DNA from: Cylicocyclus nassatus
Taxonomy: Eukaryota; Nematoda; Chromadorea; Rhabditida; Strongylidae
Length of the DNA: 64,000 nucleotides
Direction of reading: 5' to 3'
NCBI GenBank assembly: GCA_958299035.1
Contig: CATQJL010000223.1
Location: 77,951,600 to 78,015,599 of the forward strand
In this document: one piece after another, positions 21,999 through 32,599 of the stretch
Position numbering within the stretch: position 1 is the stretch's first letter
Layout of the letters: each line of letters begins with the position of its first letter
The notes under the pieces: generated by a model
The model's database searches: none
The model's input: only the letters and a program-made list of their open reading frames with translations
What the model was told of the DNA's origin: nothing
Position numbers and translations under genes: made by a program

Positions 21999-24900
21999 TA
22001 CATTCGTCTTGTTCCTTCCTTATGGCGTCTAGCTGAAGGTTATCCTTCCCTATTGACGTGATAGCGTTTACAGGTGGCGGTAAATGTCGAGATAGCGCAT
22101 CACATACTGCATTCTTCTTTCCTGGGCGATAGATAATGTCGATATCAAATTCCTGCAGCACGATTTGGTATTTAGCCAATCTCCCAGTAAGATCTTTTCG
22201 ATGGAGTAGTGCTTTGAGTGGTGCATGGTCCGTGATGATCGTACATTTCGCTCCATCTATGTATGGTCGGAACTTCTGCACCGCGTAAACCAATCCTAAG
22301 GCTTCAAGTTCTATTGCCGGATATCTTGCTTCGTGTTTATTTAGAGTGCGGCTCGCATAAGCGACAACGCGCTCTAAACCTCCTTGTTCTTGCTTGAGGA
22401 CTCCGGCAACGCCTTTCGCCGAACTATCAGTCTCGATAATGAAAGGTTTACCCAATCGTGGTGCTGCAAGAATAGGTGCCGTTGTTAGGGCTTGCTTAAG
22501 ATGGTCCATCGCCTCCTTACATTGCGATGTCCAGTTGAAGGGGACATTCTTCTTTGTTAGCGCAATGAGTGGTGCAGCGATCGTGGCGAAATTATGGATA
22601 AATCTCCGAAAAAACGAGCACATGCCTAGAAAAGACTTAACCTCCGTAGGGTTCGTCGGTTGCGGGTATTGATCGATTGCTCTGGTCTTTTCGGGATTTG
22701 GTCTTATTCCTTCCTTGCTTAGGATAAATCCTAAAAATTTGATCTCTTCCTTCGCAAACTCGCATTTGGATGCCTTTAACTTCATTCCTATAATTTCAAT
22801 CTTTCCAAGTACTTCATCGATATCTCCCAGATGTTCCTGTGGGCTTGCCGAAGTGATAATGAGATCATCAATATAGATGAAGACTCTTGCCTTCAAATAC
22901 TTTCTGAAGTCATCCATTATTCTTTGGAAGGTGGCAGGGGCTCCTTTCAGTCCCATCGGCATGCGAACGTACTCGTATGCTCCCAAAAAGCATGCGAATG
23001 CCGTCCTTTCGCAGTGTTCTTCTTCCAGTGGTATCTGATGAAAGCCCTGTTGAAAATCAAGGGACGAATAAAGGCATTGATTAGCACATAAATCAATAAT
23101 ATCCTGGATATTAGGTAGGATAGACTGCTGTGGTTTAGTGATGGCATTAAGTCCACGAAAGTCGATGGTGAAGCGCCAGGTGTTTGCTTCACGTTTCTTC
23201 ACCAATACGATCGGCGCACAAAATGGAGATGTGGATTCCCTGATTATTCCATCTTTCAACATCTGAGTTATCTGCTTCTCTATTTCCTGCCGCTTTTCAA
23301 GGGGCACTCGATAGATCTTCCTGGCTGGTATTGTTGCATTTTCGACGAGGTCGATTCGATGGCGAATATTTCCTCTATAATGTCCAAGATGTCCATCTGG
23401 TCCAACGAAAGCATTGCTATGATATCTGATGATGTTTCGCAATTGGTCTTTTTGCTTCCTCGTTAAGTTAGAGTGGGATAGATCGATCTCATTGGCGATA
23501 TCATAACTCTGGGGTTCCGAAATGACTGGAAACAAAGGCAACCGGTTCTCCCAGTCTGCTTCTGGTGGAATTTTGAAGTCGTCATTTGTGCTGTCGTCCA
23601 GAGGGATGTCTTTGACGTATGCAACGGAAGGACGAGCCGGATCTCCTGGAAACTGAATAGATGGAATTTCTAATTGCTGCACTGAAACTTCCGATGGGCA
23701 TGCAGGATATGCGATCGCTAATTTGAATCTCCGGCGGAGCGAGATATTAGCCATTGACGGGTTCAGGATATTAATATAACAAGTCCCGTCTGGGTTTGGC
23801 GTAACGAGAGCTCGGCTGATGACAAAAATGTCATCCATTGGTCGTAGATTATCTTCAATAAGGAAGTCTTTACATCTTGGCCATGTTAGTCCATCGATAT
23901 GGGCTTCCACTATGTTATTAGTCCGTTTAGGCAGTACTATGTCGTTGACGAGTCGTACCTCGTAAGGTGATATGTCCGCAAGTGCGATATAATTGATAGG
24001 CACGAGGTCTATATCTTCTGGTCCTATCCGTATGGTTCTGTGATGGAGGTCAAGGGAAACCAGTAAACCGTTTTCGTTTAAAGCACGGATGAAGTCCGAT
24101 CCTAGTAAAAGTGGGACTGGACAATCCTTGTCTGCTGCTACATAAAAGCAATGAGAGATAACGTGTGTTCCTATCTGAACTGGCAGACAAACGGTACCTG
24201 ACAACTGTATTAATGTGCCATTTGCAGTTGTCGCTGTTCTTGATGCTCCCGTGGGCGATTTCGTACCTCCAATCAGTGATAACGTTGATGCCTTCATATA
24301 CGATATAGTTGCTCCACTGTCCAATAACGCTGTGACCGAGTTAATGCCAATTTTGACCTTCAGGTATGGCAAATGTTGTGCTTCCGTTTGTATGGCATAA
24401 ATATGTGGTACGAAGAGAGGTTCTTCTTCCCTTGGTGGCAAATCCACCATTACTAAATTGACTTTATGTTTCTGCTTCCTAGTCTTCCGTTTCGGGGTAA
24501 AGTTCTTGGCGATGTCGAACATAGCTGACGCGGCAGTCGAAGTTGCGCGTCTAAGGAAATAGAGCTTCACGTAAATAACGCAAGCTCCGACACAAAGTAA
24601 AATAATAGTGGCGGGTATTGCAATCCAGAGTATGGTGTAAATAACTGACCACTTGATATCTTCTACGCCATCCGAAAGCTTCTGTGTTGTTGACTCATAA
24701 AGGGATAATAGAGACTGACCCAGGGACATGCTGGTATTCCGTATCCGTGAGAATGTCTCTTCAATTATTCCTCTTTTCTGGAGTCGCGAGACCACATTTG
24801 CTTGCTCCTGTCTGATTGCCTCCACGTGTGGAATCAATGATAAGGCGTGATTGTCAAACAGGCGGTGGAATGTAGGTGGAGTGTCGAAAAGAAAAGGCTT

Positions 24901-26757
24901 CACTCTATCGTTAATAACGGTATTGGGCAGTATAAGCTTCTGTGTCGAATTGGAATCCTTTGGTGATAAGTAAGGGCAGGGAACGGTGGCAGATGTTTGT
25001 ATCAAGTCCTGTGTTCCCAGTATTTCGAACCAAAGATCCTCGTCAATCCTAACGGGTGTCAATATGTAACATGTTCCACTAACCGTATGATTATTATAGA
25101 CGAAGGTTGGTGTAACTCGGCGACATTTCGTAATTACTAAGTTGTCCGCAGTCCGTACGGCCGTGATGTCAGTTCTTCCCAACAGAATCCTGGCGGCCCA
25201 TGTAGGGTCTACCAAGCTTAGGGTACGTATCCGTTGTGCTCCGAGGTATTGTCGGATACAGATATTATTAAACTGACGTCGCACCGCAAAATTTTGAGGG
25301 GAAATATTTTCCGTATCAGGTGGTTGTGTAGGCACAGAAAATATTGAAGATGTTGTGGAGAAGTTTGCAGCTTCTACTGTTGTTGAAGCATTTTCCTCTT
25401 TCTCAGCCATTGTTGGTATGATCGTCGTTGAAGCAGGTATAATTGATGTCAATACCGAATCCACTACTGATACCGTTGATAGTATAGAATCCACTACTGG
25501 TACCGTCCAATCCATAGAGACAAATCTCGTTGTTCGCGTCAAGATTTCCTCCCATGGTGGGGTAGAGGCTGGTGTTTCGGCCTCTATTGCAGGTTGTAGG
25601 GTAGGTAGTGGGGTATGGTAATACAAATGATAGACTTCTGGCGTTGTGGATGGGGAAATGGAAGAGGTAGTACTCGTTGGTATCGTCGACATTCTCTCCG
25701 AAGTACTTGATGGTTGGCTATGGTGTTTCATCAGAAGTGTTGTCTCCGGCGATTGAGGTGACGATACTGCTTTACTAGTTTTGGTTGTAGTGGTGGGAAA
25801 GAAAGTCCCTTTTGTAGAGGGTGTTTTGACTGGACTGGTAGACGTTGATGGTAGAGTTGTCGTCGTCGTCATAGTATTTCGAACAGGTGATATCCTTATT
25901 GTCGGTTTGACTGTCCTCATAGGAGTTCCGGACGTCATCGTTGTTCGTATTGTTGTTATTGTCGTAGAGGTTGTTGTCCTTCGTGAAGTCGTCGTTGTCC
26001 CTAGAGTTGTTATTTGTGGGGCTGATGTTGTTTGTACCGCTGATGAAATTCGTGACGTTGTGGTCAGGGGAACTGTTCGGGGTGATGATGTTGTCATGGT
26101 CGGACTGCCTAGCGTGGTTGGTGGAGTTATCGGGGCCGAAGAAGTTGTTGCCAGCGCTGCTAAGGTGACGTTGAAATAGGGGATTTTAGACTTCCATTCT
26201 GAGTCTAACGATCCTGGCATGTTGTATTCGATTCTTCCAAACTCCTTCTCAAGATAATCGTCGAATATCGGAGAAATACCCAGTTCTAGGTCTCGTCGGA
26301 TGTTGGTCACGGCATAATTTGGAGGTGTTTTCTTCGCGGATTCCGCAAATAAATTTAATTGCTTCATGCGATATTCGCCGTACCGTATCGTACGTAGGAC
26401 AATGTGCCTTGGATCATCCATTTTATAATACCGGGTCGCCCGAGTAAGATCGTTATTAGTAATATTCCATTGTTTTAGCTCGTAGAGGATCTTGTTCCAT
26501 GTTATCGGGCGCGTGTTGAAAAGTGGTCTTCTGAGATGTCTAACACCGAACAATCGCTTAGTCAGAAATACAGGTTCCATCGGCACAATTTCAAACGGGA
26601 AGGTGTTACCGTTTTTATCCGTAAGATGTCGTATAGCACGCTGTCGCCCAATGGACTCATGATGTGCTGTCCGTCGAAAGTGGCGACTTGTCCTTCCTCT
26701 ACAGTGTATACACTGCGAAGATAGTTCCTGGTCCCCCATAGTGTATCGCAATATCAT
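21979..26757 (-). CDS. Env-like region plus protease, RT and RNase H
   Basis: One 1592-codon frame. Residues 1-200: ectodomain-like. 200-480: Ser/Thr/Pro-rich, mucin-like. 485-700: second ectodomain block with Cys (FNNICIRQYLG, GTCYILTPVR, VPCPYL) and N-glycosylation sites. 703-734: one strong transmembrane helix (YTILWIAIPATIILLC), then a basic tail. 811-817: aspartic protease LLDSGAT. About 1150-1350: reverse transcriptase with YIDD at 1295-1298. About 1437-1560: RNase H-type domain (ETDSSAKG). The last few codons read into the MITE at 21,998. The start at 26,757 is nominal: the frame continues the upstream gag/env frame after a shift near a five-base C run at 26,733-26,737 (plus strand). 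An envelope-like module ahead of protease is unlike the retroviral gag-pol-env order. Confidence 0.88.
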   Translation of the reverse strand: MILRYTMGDQELSSQCIHCRGRTSRHFRRTAHHESIGRQRAIRHLTDKNGNTFPFEIVPMEPVFLTKRLFGVRHLRRPLFNTRPITWNKILYELKQWNITNNDLTRATRYYKMDDPRHIVLRTIRYGEYRMKQLNLFAESAKKTPPNYAVTNIRRDLELGISPIFDDYLEKEFGRIEYNMPGSLDSEWKSKIPYFNVTLAALATTSSAPITPPTTLGSPTMTTSSPRTVPLTTTSRISSAVQTTSAPQITTLGTTTTSRRTTTSTTITTIRTTMTSGTPMRTVKPTIRISPVRNTMTTTTTLPSTSTSPVKTPSTKGTFFPTTTTKTSKAVSSPQSPETTLLMKHHSQPSSTSERMSTIPTSTTSSISPSTTPEVYHLYYHTPLPTLQPAIEAETPASTPPWEEILTRTTRFVSMDWTVPVVDSILSTVSVVDSVLTSIIPASTTIIPTMAEKEENASTTVEAANFSTTSSIFSVPTQPPDTENISPQNFAVRRQFNNICIRQYLGAQRIRTLSLVDPTWAARILLGRTDITAVRTADNLVITKCRRVTPTFVYNNHTVSGTCYILTPVRIDEDLWFEILGTQDLIQTSATVPCPYLSPKDSNSTQKLILPNTVINDRVKPFLFDTPPTFHRLFDNHALSLIPHVEAIRQEQANVVSRLQKRGIIEETFSRIRNTSMSLGQSLLSLYESTTQKLSDGVEDIKWSVIYTILWIAIPATIILLCVGACVIYVKLYFLRRATSTAASAMFDIAKNFTPKRKTRKQKHKVNLVMVDLPPREEEPLFVPHIYAIQTEAQHLPYLKVKIGINSVTALLDSGATISYMKASTLSLIGGTKSPTGASRTATTANGTLIQLSGTVCLPVQIGTHVISHCFYVAADKDCPVPLLLGSDFIRALNENGLLVSLDLHHRTIRIGPEDIDLVPINYIALADISPYEVRLVNDIVLPKRTNNIVEAHIDGLTWPRCKDFLIEDNLRPMDDIFVISRALVTPNPDGTCYINILNPSMANISLRRRFKLAIAYPACPSEVSVQQLEIPSIQFPGDPARPSVAYVKDIPLDDSTNDDFKIPPEADWENRLPLFPVISEPQSYDIANEIDLSHSNLTRKQKDQLRNIIRYHSNAFVGPDGHLGHYRGNIRHRIDLVENATIPARKIYRVPLEKRQEIEKQITQMLKDGIIRESTSPFCAPIVLVKKREANTWRFTIDFRGLNAITKPQQSILPNIQDIIDLCANQCLYSSLDFQQGFHQIPLEEEHCERTAFACFLGAYEYVRMPMGLKGAPATFQRIMDDFRKYLKARVFIYIDDLIITSASPQEHLGDIDEVLGKIEIIGMKLKASKCEFAKEEIKFLGFILSKEGIRPNPEKTRAIDQYPQPTNPTEVKSFLGMCSFFRRFIHNFATIAAPLIALTKKNVPFNWTSQCKEAMDHLKQALTTAPILAAPRLGKPFIIETDSSAKGVAGVLKQEQGGLERVVAYASRTLNKHEARYPAIELEALGLVYAVQKFRPYIDGAKCTIITDHAPLKALLHRKDLTGRLAKYQIVLQEFDIDIIYRPGKKNAVCDALSRHLPPPVNAITSIGKDNLQLDAIRKEQDECIRLSGK

Positions 26758-28213
26758 CTTCCTCTATTTCATTGGTGGTCCATAATCCGTCCGACTGCAG
26801 AATCAATTCATGATCGTGTATTTTCCTTGATGTCCTAGCCGTTGCGCACAGTTCTTGAGGGATCGACAACTGGCGACGTCGCAATATGGTGGTGGTAGTA
26901 CGAATACGGAGAAAACTGCTTATAGATAGCAATGGCATCTCGATGGCATCTCTGTAGCACTTAGTTGCATTATTCCAGAATGGATTGGAAGTATCTGCAA
27001 ACAGTTGCATCGTAGTTCGTAACATGGGTGCGTTTGTCGGGGTTGTACAATCGAATGATTCTGGAAGTGAAAAGATGTTCGAATATGGGTTTGTGCCACA
27101 TATCTGGTATTTCGCAATTGTGAATCCATTGCACAGTATCAGAGTCATGATACACAGTAAGTGAATCCCTGGAGGATTGATCCTTCCTCTCGCGAAGGCG
27201 CTGGGAGGTGCGGGAGCTGGAGCATCACTTATCGGAAGGGGTCTATATTGTGCATATAATGGTGCTCCATAGCCATAAGGTTTTCTTCCTTGTACTGGTG
27301 GAAATCTATTGTTGTACATTCTACGATGGAAGAGAGGTTGTGCACGTTGTCGGAAAGGTGGGTATCTGGGATAGTATCCTCGTGGACTAAAGAAAGGATT
27401 TTGGGTGGGTCGCATTGTCCTCTGCATCTGCCTGAACTTATTTCTATCCTGATCACTGGTGGGTTTCTGTCGTGGTGTTGCTTTCATCTGACTCAACTGC
27501 TGCTCGAGCCGATTGATTCTCTCATCCATAAGAAGAGCATTGACGGCTTGGAGGGCGTCTCTGTCTTCTTTCCTTTCCTGTTCCAGGATGCGAGATTCCT
27601 TTTCTGCACTGCATACTATCTCATCGAATTCGTCCGTGTCAGGTAGTCTTCTAACCGCTTTCTTAATCTCGGGATTGAGGCCTTTGATAAAGAAATCAAT
27701 GGCCATCTGCTTAATGAGTGGTTGTCCTTGTCCCTGGAAAGCGATCTTCGTCTTGTTGTAAATTTTCTTGGCGAATTCTCCCACGGTGTCCTTTCCTTGC
27801 GTCATATTATGTAGCTCATCTCGGATATTGCTGAAAAGAGAGGTATTCTTCATTCGCTTGGCTGGCTCCGTTACCAAATCCTTCCAAGGTATCTTCTCTC
27901 GATTCGGGATCTGTTGGTACTTCAGTTTCGCTCCACCTGTCAGGTAGAGTGGTAGTAATTTCTGCGAAATCAGATTCGGGATAGCAAGCTCATGCGTCAC
28001 TTCCGAGTATTCGCTCAAGAATTCTTCAAGAGTTTTTCCCCAGAGCCTGAGAACTTGTCCAATCGGTTTCCCAGTATCTTACAGGCCTTGTATAACTGTT
28101 CTTGAAGCTCCTTGTCCGAGATAGAAGGTGTTGCGCTTCTTTCTTGTGACGTAGTTGGTTTACTTTCTTATTCCTCCTCTGGCATGCTTGATCTTCTTTC
28201 CTTTGACATAGTC
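26699..28213 (-). CDS. Gag followed by a signal-peptide/env-like start
   Basis: The long frame is 26,699-28,018, whose first codon is TTG and not a true start. Gag coding continues upstream to an ATG near 28,213, broken by a TAA at 28,168-28,170 and by a frame change near a T5C4 run at 28,033-28,041. In the long frame: capsid-like part (LPLYLTGGAKLKYQQIP, WKDLVTEPAKRMKN) at 20-140, a coiled coil at about 145-180, an Arg/Tyr/Pro-rich tail (190-265) in place of a CCHC zinc knuckle, then a hydrophobic signal-like segment (LLCIMTLILCNGFT) at 287-300 followed by a Cys-containing ectodomain start. So gag runs straight into the envelope-like module with no stop. The frame ends at 26,699, overlapping the next by 59 bases. 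Confidence 0.82.
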
Positions 28214-28689
28214 GGCTTCCTTCGGTTCGCTTCGAAAATTGCTTCTCTTCGTTGCTCTCTGCGTTGGTGTTGCAATAGTCGCGCCGTGGTTGATGACGAC
28301 GTATTGGACGCTGCTGGTTCTGCGAATAAAGGTTGGCGGGAAAAACAGAGTGAAGGATGAAATACTGAGATGAAATTATTTTATTCTAGTCTAAAAGAGA
28401 GGAGCTTCAAATGTAACATTTTGCTAAAAAAGTGTGATTGCAATTTCATTTTCTACTTTACAGATGATGCCCATTGATAGAGCCAAAGAGGAGTTGCTCG
28501 AGGCAGGAAATGATCAAGATGCTAAAGAAGACGTGCTGGAGGTGCCGAATGATCGGGATAACGGAGAAGTGCTTGAGGCACCAAACGGTCAAAATGATGG
28601 CGAAAGAGTGTTCGAAGCGGATGTTCAAGGGCGTTCGTCAGCAATGCTCATGTTTCTGAAATTTCGACTTCAGTTATTAACGCTATATA

Positions 28690-28709
28690 GTTCGAAGCCG
28701 GAACCTCCA
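28690..28709 (-). other. Putative primer-binding site
   Basis: Directly after the 5' LTR on the sense strand comes TGGAGGTTCCGGCTTCGAAC, that is TGG plus a run complementary to a tRNA 3' end (…CCTCCA). An acceptor ending in CTCCA is typical of Thr or Cys tRNAs, but I cannot name the tRNA; the inner bases do not fit a standard T-arm position exactly. Confidence 0.6.
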
Positions 28710-29354
28710 TGTAAGGCTCGGCATAGTTCCGCAGAGCAGCTAATGCTAAGACTGATGAAAATATCGTGTGTGAGATATTCAATGTTCGCCGGCCTTAACA
28801 AAACCAATTCCCAACAACTATTTATTAGCAAGGAGATGATCATGCAATAGGACGAAACAAGTGACCTTTCGGATTAAGGCAACTAAACTACAAAAGATCG
28901 CAGTGAGCCGTCGGCCAGCGGCGGTGAATCATAACGGCCGATATGAGTAAATAAAGGTGCGGTCGCTACTTGCAAAATTACAAAACAAGAGTAAGAGAGT
29001 TCGAAGAGGAAGTTAAGGACTACATTGAGTAAGAATAAGAAAAGGTACGAATGCACACCGAAGGCTTCCTACGGTCTCTTATATATATGTTTCACTAATG
29101 GATACGAACATACATAGCCACATAAAACATATAATAAAAATGGGGTTCAGGTTAACATTGCCTAATGGAGAATACACAAACTTCCTAACGGGTCCATTAT
29201 CCTTCGATAGTTCCCATAAATTTCTTTCTCTTGTTCTGCTAGTTCGTTTTTCGTCATGATTGCTTCGCTATTGCAATGTTTGCTTACTCACTCGTTGTGT
29301 AAACATAGAGTCCGCTGTTCGCATTTGCGCGGAATATTCGGCAGGCACGTTACA
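28710..29354 (-). repeat. 5' LTR (645 bp)
   Basis: Same as 18,313-18,957 by eye. In sense orientation it starts TGTAACGTGCC at 29,354. TATATATA near 29,080 could serve as a promoter element. Confidence 0.95.
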
Positions 29355-30835
29355 GAAGTACTCAAGCATTCTGCTTGCCGAAGTTGTACCGCGATCCAGA
29401 CCATGAAGACGTCCACGGCATCAGGACTAGACCATCTTTCCGTTGAACTTCCGCAAATCGGAATAGAAAATCTACGAAATTCTCGCGTCGCATCTAACAT
29501 CTTACCTTCAAAAAAGAAAAATGTCTGACCAGTGGAGAAATGCAAGAACCGTTTTCTTCTTCAAGAAAGGCGAACGGGAGGATCTTTGGAACTACCACCC
29601 AGCATGCCTGCTGGGTGTGCTGTACAAGCCTTTCACAAAGATTATTTTTGCTTGCATATCTAAGACACTGGATGAAGCCCAACCCCAAGAACAAGCTGGA
29701 TTTCGCAAAGGATTCAGCTGCATGGACCAAATCCAGACGGTTTCCAGGGTCATAGAAGAGTCTGCCGGGAGTGCCGACCGCCTCTCATCCTGACCTTCGT
29801 CGACCACGAGAAAGCCTTTGACAGCATAAACCAACGCCAATCTGTTGCTAGTCGACTGCTACAAGGACTATACGACTATGCAGCTGTTCCATCAAACCCG
29901 ACCATCCCAATTGGGAGGGGCTTCCGACAAGGCCACACAATCTCACCGAAGATGTTCACCGCGGTCTTGCAGTGGGTGATGAAGTAAGTGGGACGAGAGA
30001 TACTAGCTGATTCATGTCGAACCTTTGTTTTGCGGACAACATCGTTCTCTTTTTGAGTAACATCATTGAAGCAGTGACGATGCTGAAGGAGAAGAAAATC
30101 CGAGCGAATGAATCGGAAGAAGACTCAATTCTTGCAGAACGTTTTTTTGTTGAGATGCGGTAGTAGAAATGGAAGGCACCCCTATCACGTCTTCTTACGT
30201 ATATATTGGACCTTCGATGAGCATGGCAAACGACGTGAGGGAAGAACTTAATAGGAGAAGAGGAGCAGCCTGGGTCGCATTCAGGCCTCTGAAGGAAGCC
30301 ACTACCAACTGACAGACCAGGAGCTTCGGGCCCACCTGTTCGACTCCCGTTCTCCCGGCGCTCTGTTACGCAGCTGAGACTTGGGCCGACACTGCAGCCA
30401 CGTCGAAAGCTTCACGGACCACCCACAGAGCGCTTGAGCGCAGTCTTCTGAAGATGACCCGACACAAGCAACATCTAGTCGGACTTCGCAGTACAGATAT
30501 GAGAAGAATGTCCCGTCTTCGTGACGCGCGGAATACGTTGCGAAAGCGAAACACCGATGGACCATTCACATCATGTGAAGAACAGAAGACAGATGGACAC
30601 TAAGAGCAATAGAGTAGATTTCTCGCAAAGCAAAACGTCCCCGAGGAAGAAGACCTTCAACGAGATGGGCAGATGGTTTGTGGAACGGATGGACCAGCTG
30701 AGAAATAAGCTGGATTCGATTTTCGCCCCTGAAACTCGTGGAGGCAGCCACCGACGGTAATCAAAAAGACTATGGATGTCTAAAGCGGGGACAGGTATCA
30801 GTGGGAGCTTCTATGCTGGGACCCGCACGTCACGT
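29355..30835 (+). pseudogene. RTE-type LINE, RT half, resuming after the LTR element
   Basis: Continues the LINE split at 18,312: TASGLDHLSVE (29,430), then WNYHPACLLGVLYKPFTKII, AGFRKGFSCMDQIQTVSRVIE (RT palm region, 29,690) and CFADNIVLF at 30,022, where the catalytic FADD has become FADN. Later pieces are the C-terminal RTE region: QELRAHLFDS, KAKRPRG-like, RWADGLWNGWTS. The 3' end is near GGACCCGCACGTCACGTAAAGACG (30,819). Many frame breaks. Confidence 0.82.
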
Positions 30836-30879
30836 AAAGACGTGCCATCTAAGCATCTAACGCAAGTAAGCAAGTATAA

Positions 30880-31656
30880 GGATTGTACAAACAAGATCAG
30901 CCATTTTGTCGCCCCTTGGCCACCCAATTGAGAAGGGGAGTCCGACTAAATGACGCTGTTCCGCCGAAGCACTTCACCCGGCCTTGCAGTAGATTAAAAT
31001 CGCTGACAGAGACGGAGAAGGTATACTAGTTTAGCGAGACTCCTTTCAAATCTTCGTTTCGGAGCGACATGGTTTTTTTCTCGGGCAGTATCATTGAAGC
31101 GGAGACGTTGCTGAAGGAACTTAACGGAATAGGAAAGAAGATCGGGCTGCGTATAAATGGGAAGACGATACACGTCATAAAGAACGCTTTTTGCGATAAC
31201 GAGAAATGTAAGTGAAGGCAGTGGTTCCGAACACCGCCTCCTTCTAGTGAAAGATACAGTCGCAAAGGAAGGTGATCTCTTTTACAGTGTCGCAAAAAGG
31301 AGTGAGTCGCTTATGACGATCATAGGCTGGAGGAACTCGGACGCATCTCGAACCAAGAAGTCGCTCAAGAAAGAAATTTGGCAGGATCTGAATGCAGCGA
31401 ATGCAGGATGTCTTGAGCCATTAAGCCACACTGAAGAGTACCAACAGGAATCTACCTGCTGCAGCAAAGACGCTTATGGCTTCAGAGCCGGCCACCTCGT
31501 TGAGCTTCTGCGAGCCGAAGTACAACGGGTCTATACGAGATTCTCGCGTTGCATCTAGCGATCTACGTTCACCCGGCAAGGGTCCCCACCTTGGATTACC
31601 TTCACGACCCTCTTTCTCTCTAAACAATACAAGCTGGAAGATCTCAAAACTTAAGG
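30880..31656 (+). pseudogene. Second RTE RT fragment
   Basis: Another decayed copy of the RT-to-C-terminal region: GHPIEKGSP (30,925), ALQ*IK, then AYKWEDDT and KERFLR (31,150-31,195), equivalent to the block after FADD. Heavily broken. Confidence 0.6.
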
Positions 31657-31818
31657 GCTAATGCACGACGAAGGCGCAGAAGCGTTACTAGTTGAGCGGG
31701 CGCAAACGTGGTGCACGCGTATCTCCACCATTAGAACCTGCGCCTCATCCGCTCTGCGGCTATAAAGCCGCGTTCGCGCCCAAAGTTATTGCACCTTCGT
31801 CATGGAGTAACCTTTAGG
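31657..31818. mobile_element. ~160-bp palindromic MITE, GAAGGCGCAA family, copy 2
   Basis: GGCTAATGCACGACGAAGGCGC at the start and TTGCACCTTCGTCATGGAGTAACC at the end. Same inner block as copies at 15,777 and 38,305. Confidence 0.75.
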
Positions 31819-31869
31819 AACTATCGGCTAAAATGCCAACTGAGTGTGCTGTACTTTTCACTAAGACCA

Positions 31870-32010
31870 GCATGATTCCACATCCCTGCGGTCGGAGAGC
31901 GGCTTCCTCAATGATAAAAAAGCCGCAGGGCGTCCGCACGCGACCCCTTGATAACGGAGGACGCCGCTCCCTTCGTCGCAGGAGGTTAGTGCATACGGTC
32001 ATAAGACTAT
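31870..32010. mobile_element. Degenerate Harbinger-type MITE
   Basis: CATCCCTGCGG…GAGAGCGGC and GACGCCGCTCCCTTCGTCGC, then GTTAGTGCATACGG, resemble the intact copy at 39,316-39,455. Arms are diverged. Confidence 0.55.
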
Positions 32011-32019
32011 CCGAGCAAG

Positions 32020-32245
32020 ATTACCAACGAGCTCGACAGGCGCGTTCGTGCAATGGATGGACCGGCTGAGAAATGAGCTGGATGCGAATTTTGCGTTGGA
32101 ACTCGCCTGCGCAGCCACCGACAACTACCAAGAAGATCATGGATCGTGGATCGTGGAATCAGAAGCGAAGGATAGGAATCAGGGCGTCTTCCGCGTTGTG
32201 GCCCTGTACGCTATGTGAAGACAGGCCATTTGAATATCTAAGTAA
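32020..32245 (+). pseudogene. RTE 3' end fragment
   Basis: WMDRLRNELDANFALE matches the C-terminal RTE stretch at 30,680-30,740, followed by the same 3' tail (GTGAAGACAGGCCATTTGAATATCTAAGTAAGTAAG). Confidence 0.65.
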
Positions 32246-32599
32246 GTAAGCGCAATACACTGGCACTTCTCGTACTTCGTGTACGCCGCGCGCGGAAAGC
32301 TTTGCGGAAAGTTCACATAGAATGAGTTTCGACCCATTGCCGAGGGCTTGTCTTAAGAATGAACTCTCAGCAAGCATCTTGCTTCACAGCTCATTGCAAG
32401 CAATCATTGCTCAAAAACCGGCCACTCCACTGATGTCTTGTGTACCATGACTATCTGTACACCAGTTCCATGATAACTTGGGGTTATTGGGCTTAGGGCA
32501 CTTCAACTTCGAGCGCCGACAAATGCAGAAAGTGAATGGAGTGAGGATTTGCCAGGAGAGCAAGGAGTTTCTGTCTTAACACGCATCAAGAGCAGCAGT
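32246..32599. other. No gene recognised
   Basis: Spacer between the LINE remnants and the small secreted-protein gene. No repeat or coding signal I can name. Confidence 0.4.

Larger units (their letters stand above)
18313..29354 (-). mobile_element. LTR retroelement, gypsy/Cer-like, gag - env-like - pol
   Basis: Two 645-bp direct LTRs (TGTAA…TTACA on both strands) bound an 11.0-kb minus-strand element with a 4-bp GAAG TSD. Sense order: 5' LTR (28,710-29,354), primer-binding site, gag, envelope-like region, protease, RT, RNase H, integrase, a ~1-kb tail, 3' LTR (18,313-18,957). The integrase-last pol order is that of gypsy/Ty3 and BEL elements. I saw no difference between the LTRs by eye, so the insertion is recent. 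Even so this copy has an in-frame stop and a frame change in gag, a frame change between gag/env and the rest, and an 816-bp MITE inside pol. It cannot make its full product unless some of these are assembly errors or programmed events. Confidence 0.92.

Noticed and set aside
25355..26179. Plus-strand Val/Asp-rich frames opposite the retroelement
   Set aside because: Shadow of the Ser/Thr-rich region on the coding strand.
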